Below the pieces are notes generated by a model. It did no database searches and had not been told where the DNA came from. It worked only from the letters and a program-made list of their open reading frames with translations. The translations under genes were made by a program, and so were the position numbers. 64,000 nt of DNA from Reticulascus tulasneorum. Lineage: Eukaryota; Ascomycota; Sordariomycetes; Glomerellales; Reticulascaceae. How positions within the stretch are numbered: the stretch's first letter is position 1; each line of letters begins with the position of its first letter. Location of the stretch: assembly GCA_001557505.1 (NCBI GenBank), contig LSAX01000006.1:248001-312000 (forward strand), in the 5' to 3' direction. Shown here in pieces: positions 48,994-59,385 of this stretch.

Positions 48994-51669
48994 ATGTCTG
49001 GTGACAGTGGCGCAGCCAGCAGCTCCAATGACTTGTTGGCCCGCAATGTATGCCATTGTGGGAAAGGATTCATCCGAAAGGAGCATTTACGGCGACATCA
49101 GGCGACCCATGGCGAAAAGGCTCATGTCTGCCACATCTGCCAACGATCCTTTTCTCGCAGGTAAGCCTATGTCCCTTGACTGCTAGAAATGAAGCACTCT
49201 ATAGACGTTCCTGTGCTGTGGATATGTAAATACACAACTCGGCTGATGGAGGAGGTGGAAACCAGTGCCGTAATTTGTCGAAACGTCTTGTCAATCACTT
49301 GATTTCGTTCTAACATGGAGCATATTTCGGTCTCAAAGGTCGCAGCAAATCAGTTACTGACGCAAGGCCACAGTGACATGCTACGTCGCCATGTTAGCCG
49401 GCATGCAGTCGCTCCGTCCCCGGCTGCAGAGCATCGTACAAGACGTGCTTGTGATGCTTGCCACGCTAATAAGTCGAAATGTGATGGGGGAACACAGTGT
49501 TCCTTGTGTTCAAACCGAAACATTGATTGTGCCTACAGTCGAGGCACTGCCACTTCTGACGACCCTGCAAAAACCGATGATGAGGAGAATAATGAGGCAC
49601 CTATTGCTAACGAAATTACCATCCATGACCCAGAGCTTAGGTCTGAGTCAGGATCTTCGGACTCCTTAACACCACGTATCTCAACTCCGGATGCAGAGTC
49701 GAGTACGAAAACCCAACAGCAGAAGGATCTTGAAAGCGCGAGTGTTGTAATAGCAAGCATACGCACTGCAATTCTATCGTCCCGCATGCAATTATCCCTA
49801 CGTGAAGAGCTGGAAGCCTCTAAATGGACAAACGATATTGGATCCTGGGTCGCTGGCTGTGTGCAGTTATATTTCAAGCACTTCCATCACCACTGGCCTG
49901 TCTTTCAAGCACCCATCTTTGATGCACTCAACGATCCCCTCACCATAACATCACCTGTCATCTTAATAGGGTGCTGGCTTCGGAGCTGTAAAGAAACAGA
50001 AGGGATAAGGACAAGGGAGCTTGTCTTGGCGACTCATAAAACTCAAGTGGATGTATTTCTCGAAGATTTGGTATGCCACACCTAACATATTACCAACGAT
50101 TTCACCTCCTCCAGGTCTCAGCTAACACTCAAAGTCCAAACCTATTGCTGGTCACCACGACAAGCCCTGGCCAACTGAAAAACATCAAGCCATTCTTCTT
50201 AATATTGTACTGGGATTTTATACAGGTGTTAGTGCCCAGTCTTCCAAGGCGTTCTTGCTGGCTGCTACATTCGTTTTCTCTGCTATCTCCGTAGACTCAC
50301 ATTTTTCAGACGCAAACTACTATCCGGAGGGTATCTCTACTCCGTTGTCTCTTCATTGAGACACTCCGACAGGTGGGTATGTTTGACTCCGAGGCCTGGG
50401 AGCACCAGCAACGTGTTCATTTCCCAGGTACGTGGCACATATACAAACGCACGACTCGAGAGCGATGGAAGATGTATGTGGTTACTATGGACCTGAGGAA
50501 CGTTTGGCACCACTAACCAAGTATTTAGACTCCTGGCCTGCCTATTCAAGATGGATAGTTTTCTCTCTCTGTCAAATATCTGTCTCCAAAACCCCTATCT
50601 TCAGATCCAGGACCTTGACTTCAGCCTCCCGTCTACATTCGCCTCCTGGAACTCCCACGGTTTAGATATTTTATATAAACGCCTTAAGCACGAGCCAACA
50701 GACCGCCATGACAACTCAATGGCTGCTATTGCCGGGAATCCAAAGTGTCCTATGATGTCCGGAATGCTCATTGAAGACATCCAGCTAGGTCTTTGTGGAA
50801 CACTACGGAATCTTTGGATACATGTTCGATCACGCCGCAGCCTCGGGACATCTGTTAGTCCCAACTTGGACTACAAGGAGGCTTTGACAGCACAACTAGA
50901 GGATTGGAACTCGAATCTGGACAGAATATCAGGTCTGCTCAACGCTCAAACCCTCCACGCACACACGTCAAACTACCCGTTCACCGCTTATCTCGGCGAC
51001 GAAGACCAAGATGCTTCCGGCTGGGAGGATGTGGTCCAAGCCAGAATCACAGCTCTTGTGTTTGATGCTAAGATGGTTTATCATCTCCTCAGTTTACACC
51101 TTTATTCAGACACGCACATGATAAACAGGCTAGCTGCTCTTTCTTTCGCTTCCCCGGAACCAATAGTCACAGATAACCCAGAGAGCATCGACTTAAAAAC
51201 GCGGCTTCTCGAATGGACACTTACCATGGAGGGTAGACGGGCTGTCTCGCACGCAATTTCCGTGTTGAAAGCACTGGAAATGAAGTCGCTAAGATACATG
51301 CCGTCGCGTGACTGCCTGGATCCTATCGCATACGTGGCTGTCTCAGTCAGCGCCGCGATAGTGTGGGCTTGGATCTCAAATGCCGTCGACAGCTGCATTT
51401 GTGTGCAAGCTGTTGGCGCTGCGGATGTGGGACATGGCTTTGCAGGGCTGAATGCGGGCCCAGGGCTAGAACAGTGGATACAATATGGTGGTCTCATCCT
51501 GCTAGACAGATTATCCTTTTGCAGCTGTGCCTTGGGTTTGTGGATGAAGCGATTTACAGATGTAATGCCGCAGGGAAGACAGACCTGGGAGATGAGTGAT
51601 GTCATTGCTCCAATGCTGCACCAACAACAAGATGTCAGGGATAACAATACACATATCGTATCCACGTAG
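48994..51669 (+). CDS. Transcription factor with C2H2 and Zn2Cys6 DNA-binding domains
   Basis: Five exons: 48994-49160, 49374-50070, 50135-50227, 50310-50473, 50529-51669; 753 residues. Splicing restores FSRSDMLRRHVSRH, DKPWPTEKHQAILLNIV, GTQTTIRRVSLLRCLF and RWKILLACLFKM. The N-terminus has two C2H2 fingers: finger 1 is CHCGKGFIRKEHLRRHQATH, with one residue between the Cys pair instead of two; finger 2 (CHICQRSFSRSDMLRRHVSRH) is regular and is cut by intron 1. A Zn2Cys6 cluster follows (CDACHANKSKC...CSLCSNRNIDC, spacing 2-6-5-2-6). The rest is the fungal transcription-factor middle domain with the ETLRQVGMF and HFPGTWHIYKRTTRERWK blocks. It should be a nuclear regulator; targets unknown. 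It is divergent from the NmrA-like gene. Intron 1 (213 bp) is long for this window. Confidence 0.86.
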
Positions 51670-51948
51670 CGTTGAGTCGTAGTTCACAAAAGCATTTTCA
51701 CATTAGCAGCGCATTCAATTCGCAATACTTACAAAGATGCCTTAGGTACCACAGCTCTTTCATATTTAAACCGGTTGTTCTCGCTGCTCTCGTACTTTAG
51801 AATGGGCATCAAACGTTACATGGTTCTATAACTACAGAAACCCCCATTTGTAAACAACTTAGAATGTTTAGACTCTGCAAGAACTCGAAGTTGATGAAGC
51901 TCGTTACTTGGTAAAGCAGAGGTAAAGGTATCGGTACTTTTAGATCAC

Positions 51949-53775
51949 CTACTTTACAATTCCCTTTCCACTGACCTTTACAGCCACAGAGTCGTCACTC
52001 AACTCCTCTTCCCAATCATCTCTGCCGGCTGCATGTTTCTCCAATCCCGCTCCGCCGTTATTCATACGAATGAAGACCAGGCGCACTATATTCGCGTCCG
52101 CTGTCTGTATTTCATCGCTGTGTCTCACTTCAGAACCGAATGAAGTGATTGAATCCATCGGTTCGAATTCTTGGTCAAGGGCTTCCGGAGCGACCGTTTA
52201 CTTCTTCCTTCGCGTGACCAATATTCCCCCTCGGAAGGATACGGCAGCACCATTGGATGTCTTCGGGCTTGTTCTGCTGATCTTGAGCATGCCGAACGCC
52301 AAAGTACATGACACAATCACTTCCACTTCTGCGGCCAATCTTCATGAACCCAGATGATTATCCATGCCGGTGACGTTCTAGCCAGAACACACTGGTTGTG
52401 GGCTCGAAGGAATTCTCCGGATAAATCGCGAAATGGACCGCTTTTGCGATTTCGTCGAGAATACGGTTTTCAGGTGCAGCAGACCAATATATATACGACT
52501 TACTATATACATCTAGGAATGAATGCGTGTCCTTGAAGGTTAAAAGAAATCCAATCTGACCGTGGTGTCGAACCGATTCTTCCTCGCGTTGCAATGGGCG
52601 GAAAGGGTCGTGCTGTGCCCGCACAAGCAGGGATCGATTTGTGCCTTCGCTAGTGGACGCGAATGGCACAGGGTCCGGTGGGAACTCGATTCTCTCAAAC
52701 AAGCCTTGTTGCAGAGATCTTTGACGCACAGAAATGCAAAATTTGTAACCTCTGTGACCCCCTAGTGCGGCTTCTGTAAACGGAGTTGCACAGTTAACGT
52801 TGAGAACGAGTAGGCAATAAGACCAGCATTTAATGATTGGCAATGTGATAGAGAGGCCGTAGTTGGTCATGTAATACGGCAACGGCTTGCTTGTTCGATG
52901 TTCCTCGTCGAATTCGCCCGCGTTCGCAAAGGTATCAGGACTCGGGGCGAGCATGCTTATCCAGGAGCGCGGAACGGTGTTCGTCCATGTCCAGCAGAAG
53001 ATCGTGTGATCTGATGAACTCTTGATAATTTCTTCTTGGAGACGGATGAAAGCTTTTATCGCCTTCGCCATATAGCAGCGCCATGTTGATTCCGAACAGA
53101 CCCAACATGCAGTACGCCATGTCCTCGCGACGACTCGTTTTCCTTGACGAAAGCCATGACATCTTGCATGCCACACTTGCGGACTCTGGAGAAAAAGAGC
53201 CCACAAATCTCTTGGGGATCGTAGTCGCGCGCGAGATTGGATCCGCGAGCGCTATTCGTTCTTGAATAAAGGTCCAGTCTCGGGAGAAGAAGTCCACCCG
53301 CCGAGGAGCCAATAGTTCCTGAAGCGTCCGACCTCGCGTAAACCAGCGGCTTGAACAGAAGTTGTCGCACAATTCACTCCGATCCCCGACATTGTAATGT
53401 TCCCTACTCTCAAAGCTGAGCATAGACGCTGGAATCTTCTCATCTGATCTAAATACTACGTCGTCCAGATATGCGTTGCATATCTTGCTGTTCTCATACC
53501 ACTTGTATATGGAGTTAATTGCTTAACTCAGACGAGCTTGTTTTGTCGATGCAGTTCGTGTCGACCCAGACGTATTCAACCCCATCTTTCTCAGCTTATC
53601 GGCAGGCCTTTACAATTTTAGCGTAGCCCTGTTTCCTACACGCTATGCAGAGGTCCTGGAAGTCTTGAATGGTGACTTCCTCAGGGCCCCAAGTGTGAGA
53701 TAGAATGGCGTAAGGTCGCGTCTGGTCTTCCAAGAACTCTTCTAACTTTAGCGTATATACGTTGATGAGCCTCAT
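51949..53775 (-). pseudogene. HET-domain (heterokaryon incompatibility) gene remnant
   Basis: From an ATG at 53775 the frame reads MRLINVYTLKLEEFLED, YAILSHTWGPEEVTIQD and YVWVDTNCIDKTSS, the order of a HET domain. A TAA (53598-53596) stands where CR-x-AEKDG needs a sense codon. Near 53521 about five bases are missing before INSIYKWYENSKICNAYLDD, changing frame. The third part (WFTRGRTLQELLAP, MSWLSSRKTSRREDMAYCMLGLFGINMALLYGEGDK) shifts by one base at an AAAA run (53057-53054) before AFIRLQEEII. Later frames change again, with stops at 52360-52358 and 52200-52198, before a tail ending at 51949. HET proteins trigger cell death after fusion of unlike hyphae; this copy cannot make the full product. 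One lesion fits a C-to-T change (CAA to TAA), as RIP would cause. Confidence 0.88.
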
Positions 53776-54274
53776 TGCGATAGAAAGTGGAAATGGGTGT
53801 GCTCTTCAAAGCAGATAACTGATTGATAATGAGCTCGCATGAGTAGTGGATAAAGTTTGTAGTAGAAATGGCGGAACCGTGAGGTGTAAGGCTTCTAGAT
53901 ATGGTATGATCATCCTCTAGCACTCACATGCGACAGGCAGAAACCCCGCATATTGCATAATATTTAGGATCGGCTGAGGTCAACTACAATTAGTCCTTTT
54001 CGGAAGCGCCGGGGCATCTGAAAGCCCTAGCCCCCTAAGTATTCCTCGAGCGAAGGGTTCCTTTGGAGCTGAAGTAGAAGTCTGTGCCTTGAAGACTCGT
54101 AACGGTAAATATCTGCTGGTCAAGTCACTACTGAAGTCTCCGCTATTGTAACTGCAACCAAATTAGTTCTTCTAAGCTAGACCACGCAAGTAAGGACTAA
54201 ATCTTCAGGCCGTCTTTAGTTCCCAGTCGTTGAATAAACCAGTTTTATAACTGATTTTCGCCTATCTATCCGAT
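53776..54274. other. Intergenic, no supported gene
   Basis: Upstream of the HET remnant and downstream of the GST-like gene; nothing recognised. Confidence 0.6.
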
Positions 54275-55078
54275 CTACTCAGCCAAGTCGAGCTCTTCGT
54301 AGTATCGGTATATGCCAATGCCATACTGTTGCCGACGCTCACTCTCCAAGTAAGCCTTGATCCTAGGCCTTTCCTTAACAGCGTCATAAAGCTTAAATAC
54401 ACAATCAAATACCTTACTCTCTTGTGATTTCCTCATGGCCTTGGGGAATTGATATTTAACCCCATCAAGACATTGGAATAGTACCAAGTCGGCATACGTC
54501 AGCTGCCCTCCGTATAACCACGGACCATCCCCCGATGCCTCGCTCTTGAGTACCCGTTCAAAGTATCCTAAGAACTTTGGTAGACGCACAGTAACATACT
54601 CTCTGCTTTTTCGCAGTGCCTCGTCCTTCTGCTCTTCATAATAAAGCCCTGGGCCAATAGGATGGTGGCAGTCGTGGACTTCATTACTGAACCCATCCAA
54701 AGCTCTGAGTACCAACTCATTTACCCGGTATAACCCATATATGTCTTTATCGATGTCAGGAATGAGACCCAGTTGAGGTCCAAGATAGAGTAGGATGTTA
54801 GGAGTCTGGTTGATGAGAAGATCGCCGTGTTTGAGGATGGGCGGTGCACAGACTGGAGGATTAACGCTGTCGCCGAGATGCTCGGGGTTGACTAAGGGAA
54901 GAACCACTTGCTCGCCGTTCTTAATGCGTGATGTATCGGTGTATTTGGCACCGGCTTCTTCGAGAACCAAACGAATATGTTCCGCGCGACCGGGAACTTG
55001 AATGCCCGCCCAGTAGATGAGATTGTAGGGGACGTCCCTGGATGATGTTTGGTGCTCGATAGGGGCCTCGGACAACAT
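54275..55078 (-). CDS. Glutathione S-transferase-like protein
   Basis: Single exon, 267 residues from ATG 55078 (MLSEAPIEHQTSSRDVPYNLIYW). The N-terminal half is a thioredoxin-like GST domain: LIYWAGIQVPGRAEHIRLVLEEAG (strand 1 and helix 1 with the PGRAE turn, compare GRAE of sigma-like GSTs), PPVCAPPILKHGDLLINQTPNILLYLG (the cis-Pro before ILKHGD and the TPNI segment that binds the glutamyl part). The C-terminal helical domain has GPWLYGGQLTYADLVLFQ, the usual N-capping region with TYADL. It probably conjugates or reduces with glutathione in the cytosol; substrate unknown. It is longer than most sigma GSTs by about 50 residues, mainly in the C-terminal part. It stands alone next to the HET remnant. 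Confidence 0.87.
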   Translation of the reverse strand: MLSEAPIEHQTSSRDVPYNLIYWAGIQVPGRAEHIRLVLEEAGAKYTDTSRIKNGEQVVLPLVNPEHLGDSVNPPVCAPPILKHGDLLINQTPNILLYLGPQLGLIPDIDKDIYGLYRVNELVLRALDGFSNEVHDCHHPIGPGLYYEEQKDEALRKSREYVTVRLPKFLGYFERVLKSEASGDGPWLYGGQLTYADLVLFQCLDGVKYQFPKAMRKSQESKVFDCVFKLYDAVKERPRIKAYLESERRQQYGIGIYRYYEELDLAE

Positions 55079-56154
55079 TTTGTTTGGACGTCTGGCTACG
55101 ATCTTTGGGAACAGACTTGGATCAGAACGCGTCGAAGCGGGGCATAGACTAGAAGACTAGAAAAGCGGACTTTTGGTGAAAGGTGAAGCCTAGAAGGATC
55201 CTCGCTGACATCAGCAGGGTTACCATGGATTAAGCTCCTGCAGCGTACGACTCTTTGGCCCATTGGTTAGAATCAGATGTAGTTGAATTGGAGGATGAAG
55301 ATCTGGAACATCTCTGCTGTCCAACTTCACAATTTAGCAAGTGGTAACTTCTCCTCCACGTTTCACAAATTCGTTTGAGTCTTCAACGGAAATAGGCTTA
55401 GCCAGGACTCTAGCCACAAGACCCATGATAGCAGTAATAAGAATAAGCATTTTGAAAGATCAGTTGAGTTGAGTCGGGGCTTGACTGTTGTATGGAGTTG
55501 TGAGATTCTAGAATAAATTCCAACCGACGATGCCGCGCCATATGTTTCATGCTTCATATCTTGAGCATCATCAAATACAAATCTAGATATCCCTAAGCCA
55601 AACCAAGTGCAAACCGAATTATATGATGCACAATGAAAGCGTCGCCATTCAGCAATCTTCGACTGAATCATGGGAACACCCAATAGATAGCTGCTCGTCT
55701 CGTTGAAGAGTGTTTTTATGCTAGTGATTTCCTTGATCCTCGCTTAAATGCTTCAACAACTGGCTAATATAAAGATGGTATCTGCCAGCTCCATATCCTG
55801 TATGTATGTATAATCTTCACTGAGCAAGATAACTTCGGTGCACGCTACTGGCTGATAGTCCCAAACATACACGAGTTTGAAATTCCACCAATCTGATCGG
55901 GTATGATCATTGTGTAGTCGCTGTGACCCCCTGTTTTGCGGGGGTTCTCCAAAACACCAGGGTATGAATCCTTCGTGGCGCAGCATAGCACACCACTGTC
56001 ATAGGCACAAGGAGTTGGTCTGGTATGTATTCTTGCCAACAACATCTCATCCGATTGCAGCGAAAATCAAGTCAAGTCACATCAACTTTGAAGATCATTC
56101 AAGGCGCTCATAAGATAATACGTTGTTTGTTCGACGAACATTTAGCGTGGAGGG
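55079..56154. other. Intergenic, divergent promoter region
   Basis: Between the GST-like gene (-) and the repeat protein (+). Minus frames at 55363-56045 have no domain. Confidence 0.55.
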
Positions 56155-57810
56155 ATGGCGGTCAGAACCGTCCGCGTCTTGTACGCTACGTTACTGCTCA
56201 TTGGCTTGGCACAATCGGCGCCCTCGGATCAGAAGCCAATTTTCGACGAGACCGAGAAAATAGTCAAGGAACTCGGACATGGGAGGAATGCGAAGATCAC
56301 TCTCTATTCAGGGTCTCGGATCTTCCCCGACGATTTGGAGGACCTCCATCAACAACCAAAACCATGCTCTAACGACGGCCCTACCGAGACAATCGAGCTG
56401 GAGGCAGACACTTGTCTTTCGGGAGAGTACTATCTGAGAGATAATCTGAAAATATCGGAAGCACCACTGTGCGGGGATGGCTCGAAGCCGGTCATGATGT
56501 ACTACAAGGGCCGTGGATGCACCGGCAGCCCACAGTTCTCACATCAGAACATGCCGCAGGCAACAGGGGACTGTCTCTGGTCCAAGAACGTACTTGCGGT
56601 TCCCTCATACTACTGGTCACTGATATATCGCTGCCAAACCGAACAGGATGGGGCAGAGAAACATACAACCGCGACTCCGCCAGCACTGGTGCAAGATGCT
56701 CCGGGACCCTTGGCTGGACAGGTTCGAAGACATCAGGGAACGATGTTTTTGTGCCATAGCGATTTTGCAAACACGACACACAGCCGCTCGCAGCTTCCGG
56801 ACGACTGCCAATGGTCGATTAGTTCCTGGCCTTTAGAGTCGGTCGAAATCATGACACCCGCGATCTGCGCAAATGGAACCCGAGCGCAGCTGGCTTTGTA
56901 CGAGGATAACGGGGTTGAAGATCTGCAATACACTTGCAACGCTGGAAAGATGTCGCTTGAGAAGGGTCTCATCGACATTGACGATTCCATGCTCAAAACC
57001 TGCATCAACATGAGCAAAGTGAAACTTGCAACGGGGGGGATTGGAAAGGCGTTGGGTGTCATGTTCCACTGTGACGGCATTAAGTTTAAGAAGCAACAGA
57101 AGAGGCCGGAAGAGAAGCCGGAAGAGCCCAAGACGGCAATGGTATCTCACAGTGTTTGCCACATCTCGGCAGGCACTTGGCAATGGACCGAACCATCCCG
57201 CCCACCAACATTCATGTATCCCGAGGCGGAACAATGCGTAAACCTCAAAAAGGGACAGCAGATGCGACCCTACCGGAACGCAATCTGCCCCGATGGAAGT
57301 GCCGCTCGTTTCGCGCACTGGAATGACTACGGCTGCAAAGGGTTGCCGAGTACAAACGAGGGAGTCGACCGGAGCATGTTCCTGAACTGCAACAACTGGA
57401 ATCTGAAAGGGGACAGCAGCTACATGTTCTGGTGCAGGGGCGATGGCAGCAAGCAGGGAGAAGGGGAGGAATCCGATCCCAGAGCCGTTGTGACAACGGA
57501 TGGTTGTCGTATTGAAGAGTTGAAGGGCACTGGGTGGAGCACCTCCAAGTCGGAGGTCGGCGCGACAATTGATCGGGTCGAGCCAGGCAAATGCATGAGT
57601 TTCTCGAAGGACGGGAAGTGGAAAGTCTTTTCCAAAGCGAAGTGCGCGAATGGAAAGGATGCCAAGCTGGCCGTCTGGAAGGACGGCTGGGGTCGTTGCA
57701 GAGGTAATGCAAATTCGATTGTCGACATTGATCAGTCGACGATTAACGAGTGCGTGTCGCCTTGCAATGGTGGTTCATGCGACGCTGCTTTTTGGTGTGA
57801 TGGGCATTGA
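56155..57810 (+). CDS. Secreted protein of four tandem cysteine-rich repeats
   Basis: Single exon, 551 residues from ATG 56155. Residues 1-21 (MAVRTVRVLYATLLLIGLAQS) are a signal peptide. I do not recognise a family, but the mature protein is built of four diverged repeats of about 90-100 residues, spanning C71-C160, C200-C306, C335-C427 and C451-C548. Each has the order Cys, Cys about 16-29 later, then C-x-(D/N)-G (CGDG, CANG, CPDG, CANG), an aliphatic-aromatic strand (MMYYKGRGC, LALYEDNG, FAHWNDYGC, LAVWKDGWGRC), a Cys near IDxS, and a closing (M/I/A)(F/Y)xC (IYRC, MFHC, MFWC, AFWC). Repeats 2 and 3 are joined by a Lys/Glu-rich linker (KKQQKRPEEKPEEPK). The pattern suggests disulphide-stabilised extracellular domains, perhaps binding a ligand or wall polymer. 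No catalytic motif is seen. Confidence 0.8.
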   Translation: MAVRTVRVLYATLLLIGLAQSAPSDQKPIFDETEKIVKELGHGRNAKITLYSGSRIFPDDLEDLHQQPKPCSNDGPTETIELEADTCLSGEYYLRDNLKISEAPLCGDGSKPVMMYYKGRGCTGSPQFSHQNMPQATGDCLWSKNVLAVPSYYWSLIYRCQTEQDGAEKHTTATPPALVQDAPGPLAGQVRRHQGTMFLCHSDFANTTHSRSQLPDDCQWSISSWPLESVEIMTPAICANGTRAQLALYEDNGVEDLQYTCNAGKMSLEKGLIDIDDSMLKTCINMSKVKLATGGIGKALGVMFHCDGIKFKKQQKRPEEKPEEPKTAMVSHSVCHISAGTWQWTEPSRPPTFMYPEAEQCVNLKKGQQMRPYRNAICPDGSAARFAHWNDYGCKGLPSTNEGVDRSMFLNCNNWNLKGDSSYMFWCRGDGSKQGEGEESDPRAVVTTDGCRIEELKGTGWSTSKSEVGATIDRVEPGKCMSFSKDGKWKVFSKAKCANGKDAKLAVWKDGWGRCRGNANSIVDIDQSTINECVSPCNGGSCDAAFWCDGH

Positions 57811-58369
57811 TGTATGAGAATCTCAGTGTGAGTTCGGGCTTGGCGGGATGGGTAGGCTGAGGCGACTTGTCTGATTTGTTGACTTGCTATCGGATTAGGA
57901 AACAAGGAATAATCTGTCATAACAGCGTATATGAGAAGGATAATCTTCAATGAAATGGGAGGGAGAATAATGGATAGGTATCAAGGATAACCAGACACGA
58001 TGTCTTGCTGATGCTGGGATATCACTGGGGACATGACGGTGAGATTTCACGCTCTGAAATGGGTAGCTGCTTTTTAGACCATCAAGAACAGATGGCCATG
58101 ATCCCAACATACAATCTGAACAGTTGCTGCTCACCTACCTACCCTTTGTGATGCCTGCTAGTGATGCCTCTGACGTCGCTTCGTGGTGATGTGCTGAGAT
58201 CTGCTTAGTCACCCATACCCACAACCACCGATAAGATAAGGTGGAATATCCGAAGAGCCGCCTAGTTAAAAAAATTCATCACCTCTCAGGCTCAAATCGC
58301 GCTACCATCCCAGATCCCCCCTACTCCAACAATCATTATCGCGATACATCCAACCAGCCTCACATAGCC
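57811..58369. other. Intergenic, no supported gene
   Basis: 3' flank of the repeat protein and promoter of TIM17. ataagataagg at 58231-58241 includes GATA-type cores. Confidence 0.5.
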
Positions 58370-59004
58370 ATGGATCACGGACGAGATCCCTGCCCTTGGG
58401 TCATTCTCAATGACTTCGGCGGTGCCTTCGCAATGGGCGTAAGTTCTACCCTTTTTCCTCCGCCTCCGCCTCCTCGACCTGTGCTCGGCGTCCCGTCTCC
58501 CCGAGATAGCTTTACTCCATTCCGAGCGGTTCTCTAACAGCCTTCTAGGCAGTCGGTGGCACAATATGGCACGGGATCAAAGGCTTCCGCAACAGCCCCT
58601 ACGGCGAGAGGCGAATCGGCGCCATTACAGCCATCAAGATGCGAGCTCCCGTGCTAGGTGGCAACTTCGGCGTCTTCGGCGGCCTATTCGGGACGTTCGA
58701 CTGCGCGGTGAAAGGCGTGCGCAAGAAGGAGGATCCTTATAACGCCATCATTGCGGGATTCTTCACTGGTGGTGCGCTGGCCATAAGAGGCGGATACAAA
58801 TCAGCGCGAAACGGTGCTGTGGGTTGCGCGGTGTTGCTGGGCGTTATCGAGGGCGTGGGCATCATGTTCCAGAAGATGCTTGCAGGATCGACCAAGTTGG
58901 AGGTAAGTTATCGAGAATGCCAGGCCCAGGCGGAGCTTGCGGGCTAATCATTTGGATAGATACCTCAACCCCCGCCATCGCAAGCGGAGAGGGTAATGGC
59001 CTGA
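58370..59004 (+). CDS. TIM17: Mitochondrial inner-membrane translocase subunit TIM17
   Basis: Three exons: 58370-58438 (23 codons), 58549-58902, 58960-59004 (14 codons and stop); introns 110 and 57 bp, both phase 0; 155 residues, normal for Tim17. The sequence starts [23 protein letters not shown] and continues [52 protein letters not shown] and [12 protein letters not shown], the four-helix Tim17/22/23 fold with its GxxxG-type packing and the conserved acidic N-terminus before helix 1. Tim17 works with Tim23 as the presequence translocase that moves matrix proteins across the inner membrane and sorts others laterally. The short last exon ends [14 protein letters not shown]. It converges with the asparaginase-type gene. 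Confidence 0.96.
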
Positions 59005-59385
59005 TCTTCCACGAAACCGCGATCACTCAGCTGCGATGCTGATAAACGACATGACACCTCTCTACTCCTATCAGTCCGCCCACCGTGGCCGGACTTTGTG
59101 TTAACAGACCGAATCATTATAATCATCAATCGCATCAAAAGGCGGGCGTTCCATGTAGTATAGACCAAACTTCGGGGAAGGGGGATTCTTTTTTGTCCAA
59201 TCAAGCGACTTGGGCAAGTCGGTAGGGGTCGAACCTGCTGGGAAATCATCTGAGAAAGACGAGAAGCGGAGCGGATTGAGTACAGACAATGGATGTGTTG
59301 ATAAAGTGTCCTATAATTGTACTTGGTTGCTTATCTTCCTATATATCCCAGAACATCTATGTAAATGGACAGTTCTACAACTTGA
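59005..59385. other. Intergenic between convergent genes
   Basis: 3' flanks of TIM17 (+) and the asparaginase-type gene (-). A tRNA-like box near 59226 was tested and rejected. Confidence 0.6.

Noticed and set aside
50071..50310. Apparent stop and frameshift in the transcription factor gene
   Set aside because: Using the acceptor CAAAG at 50134 and a second intron 50228-50309 gives an open frame with family blocks (DKPWPTEKHQ, RQVGMF).
59215..59245. tRNA-like T-loop (GGTTCGACC on the minus strand)
   Set aside because: The T-stem has a mismatch and no acceptor, D or anticodon stem can be drawn at the right distances.
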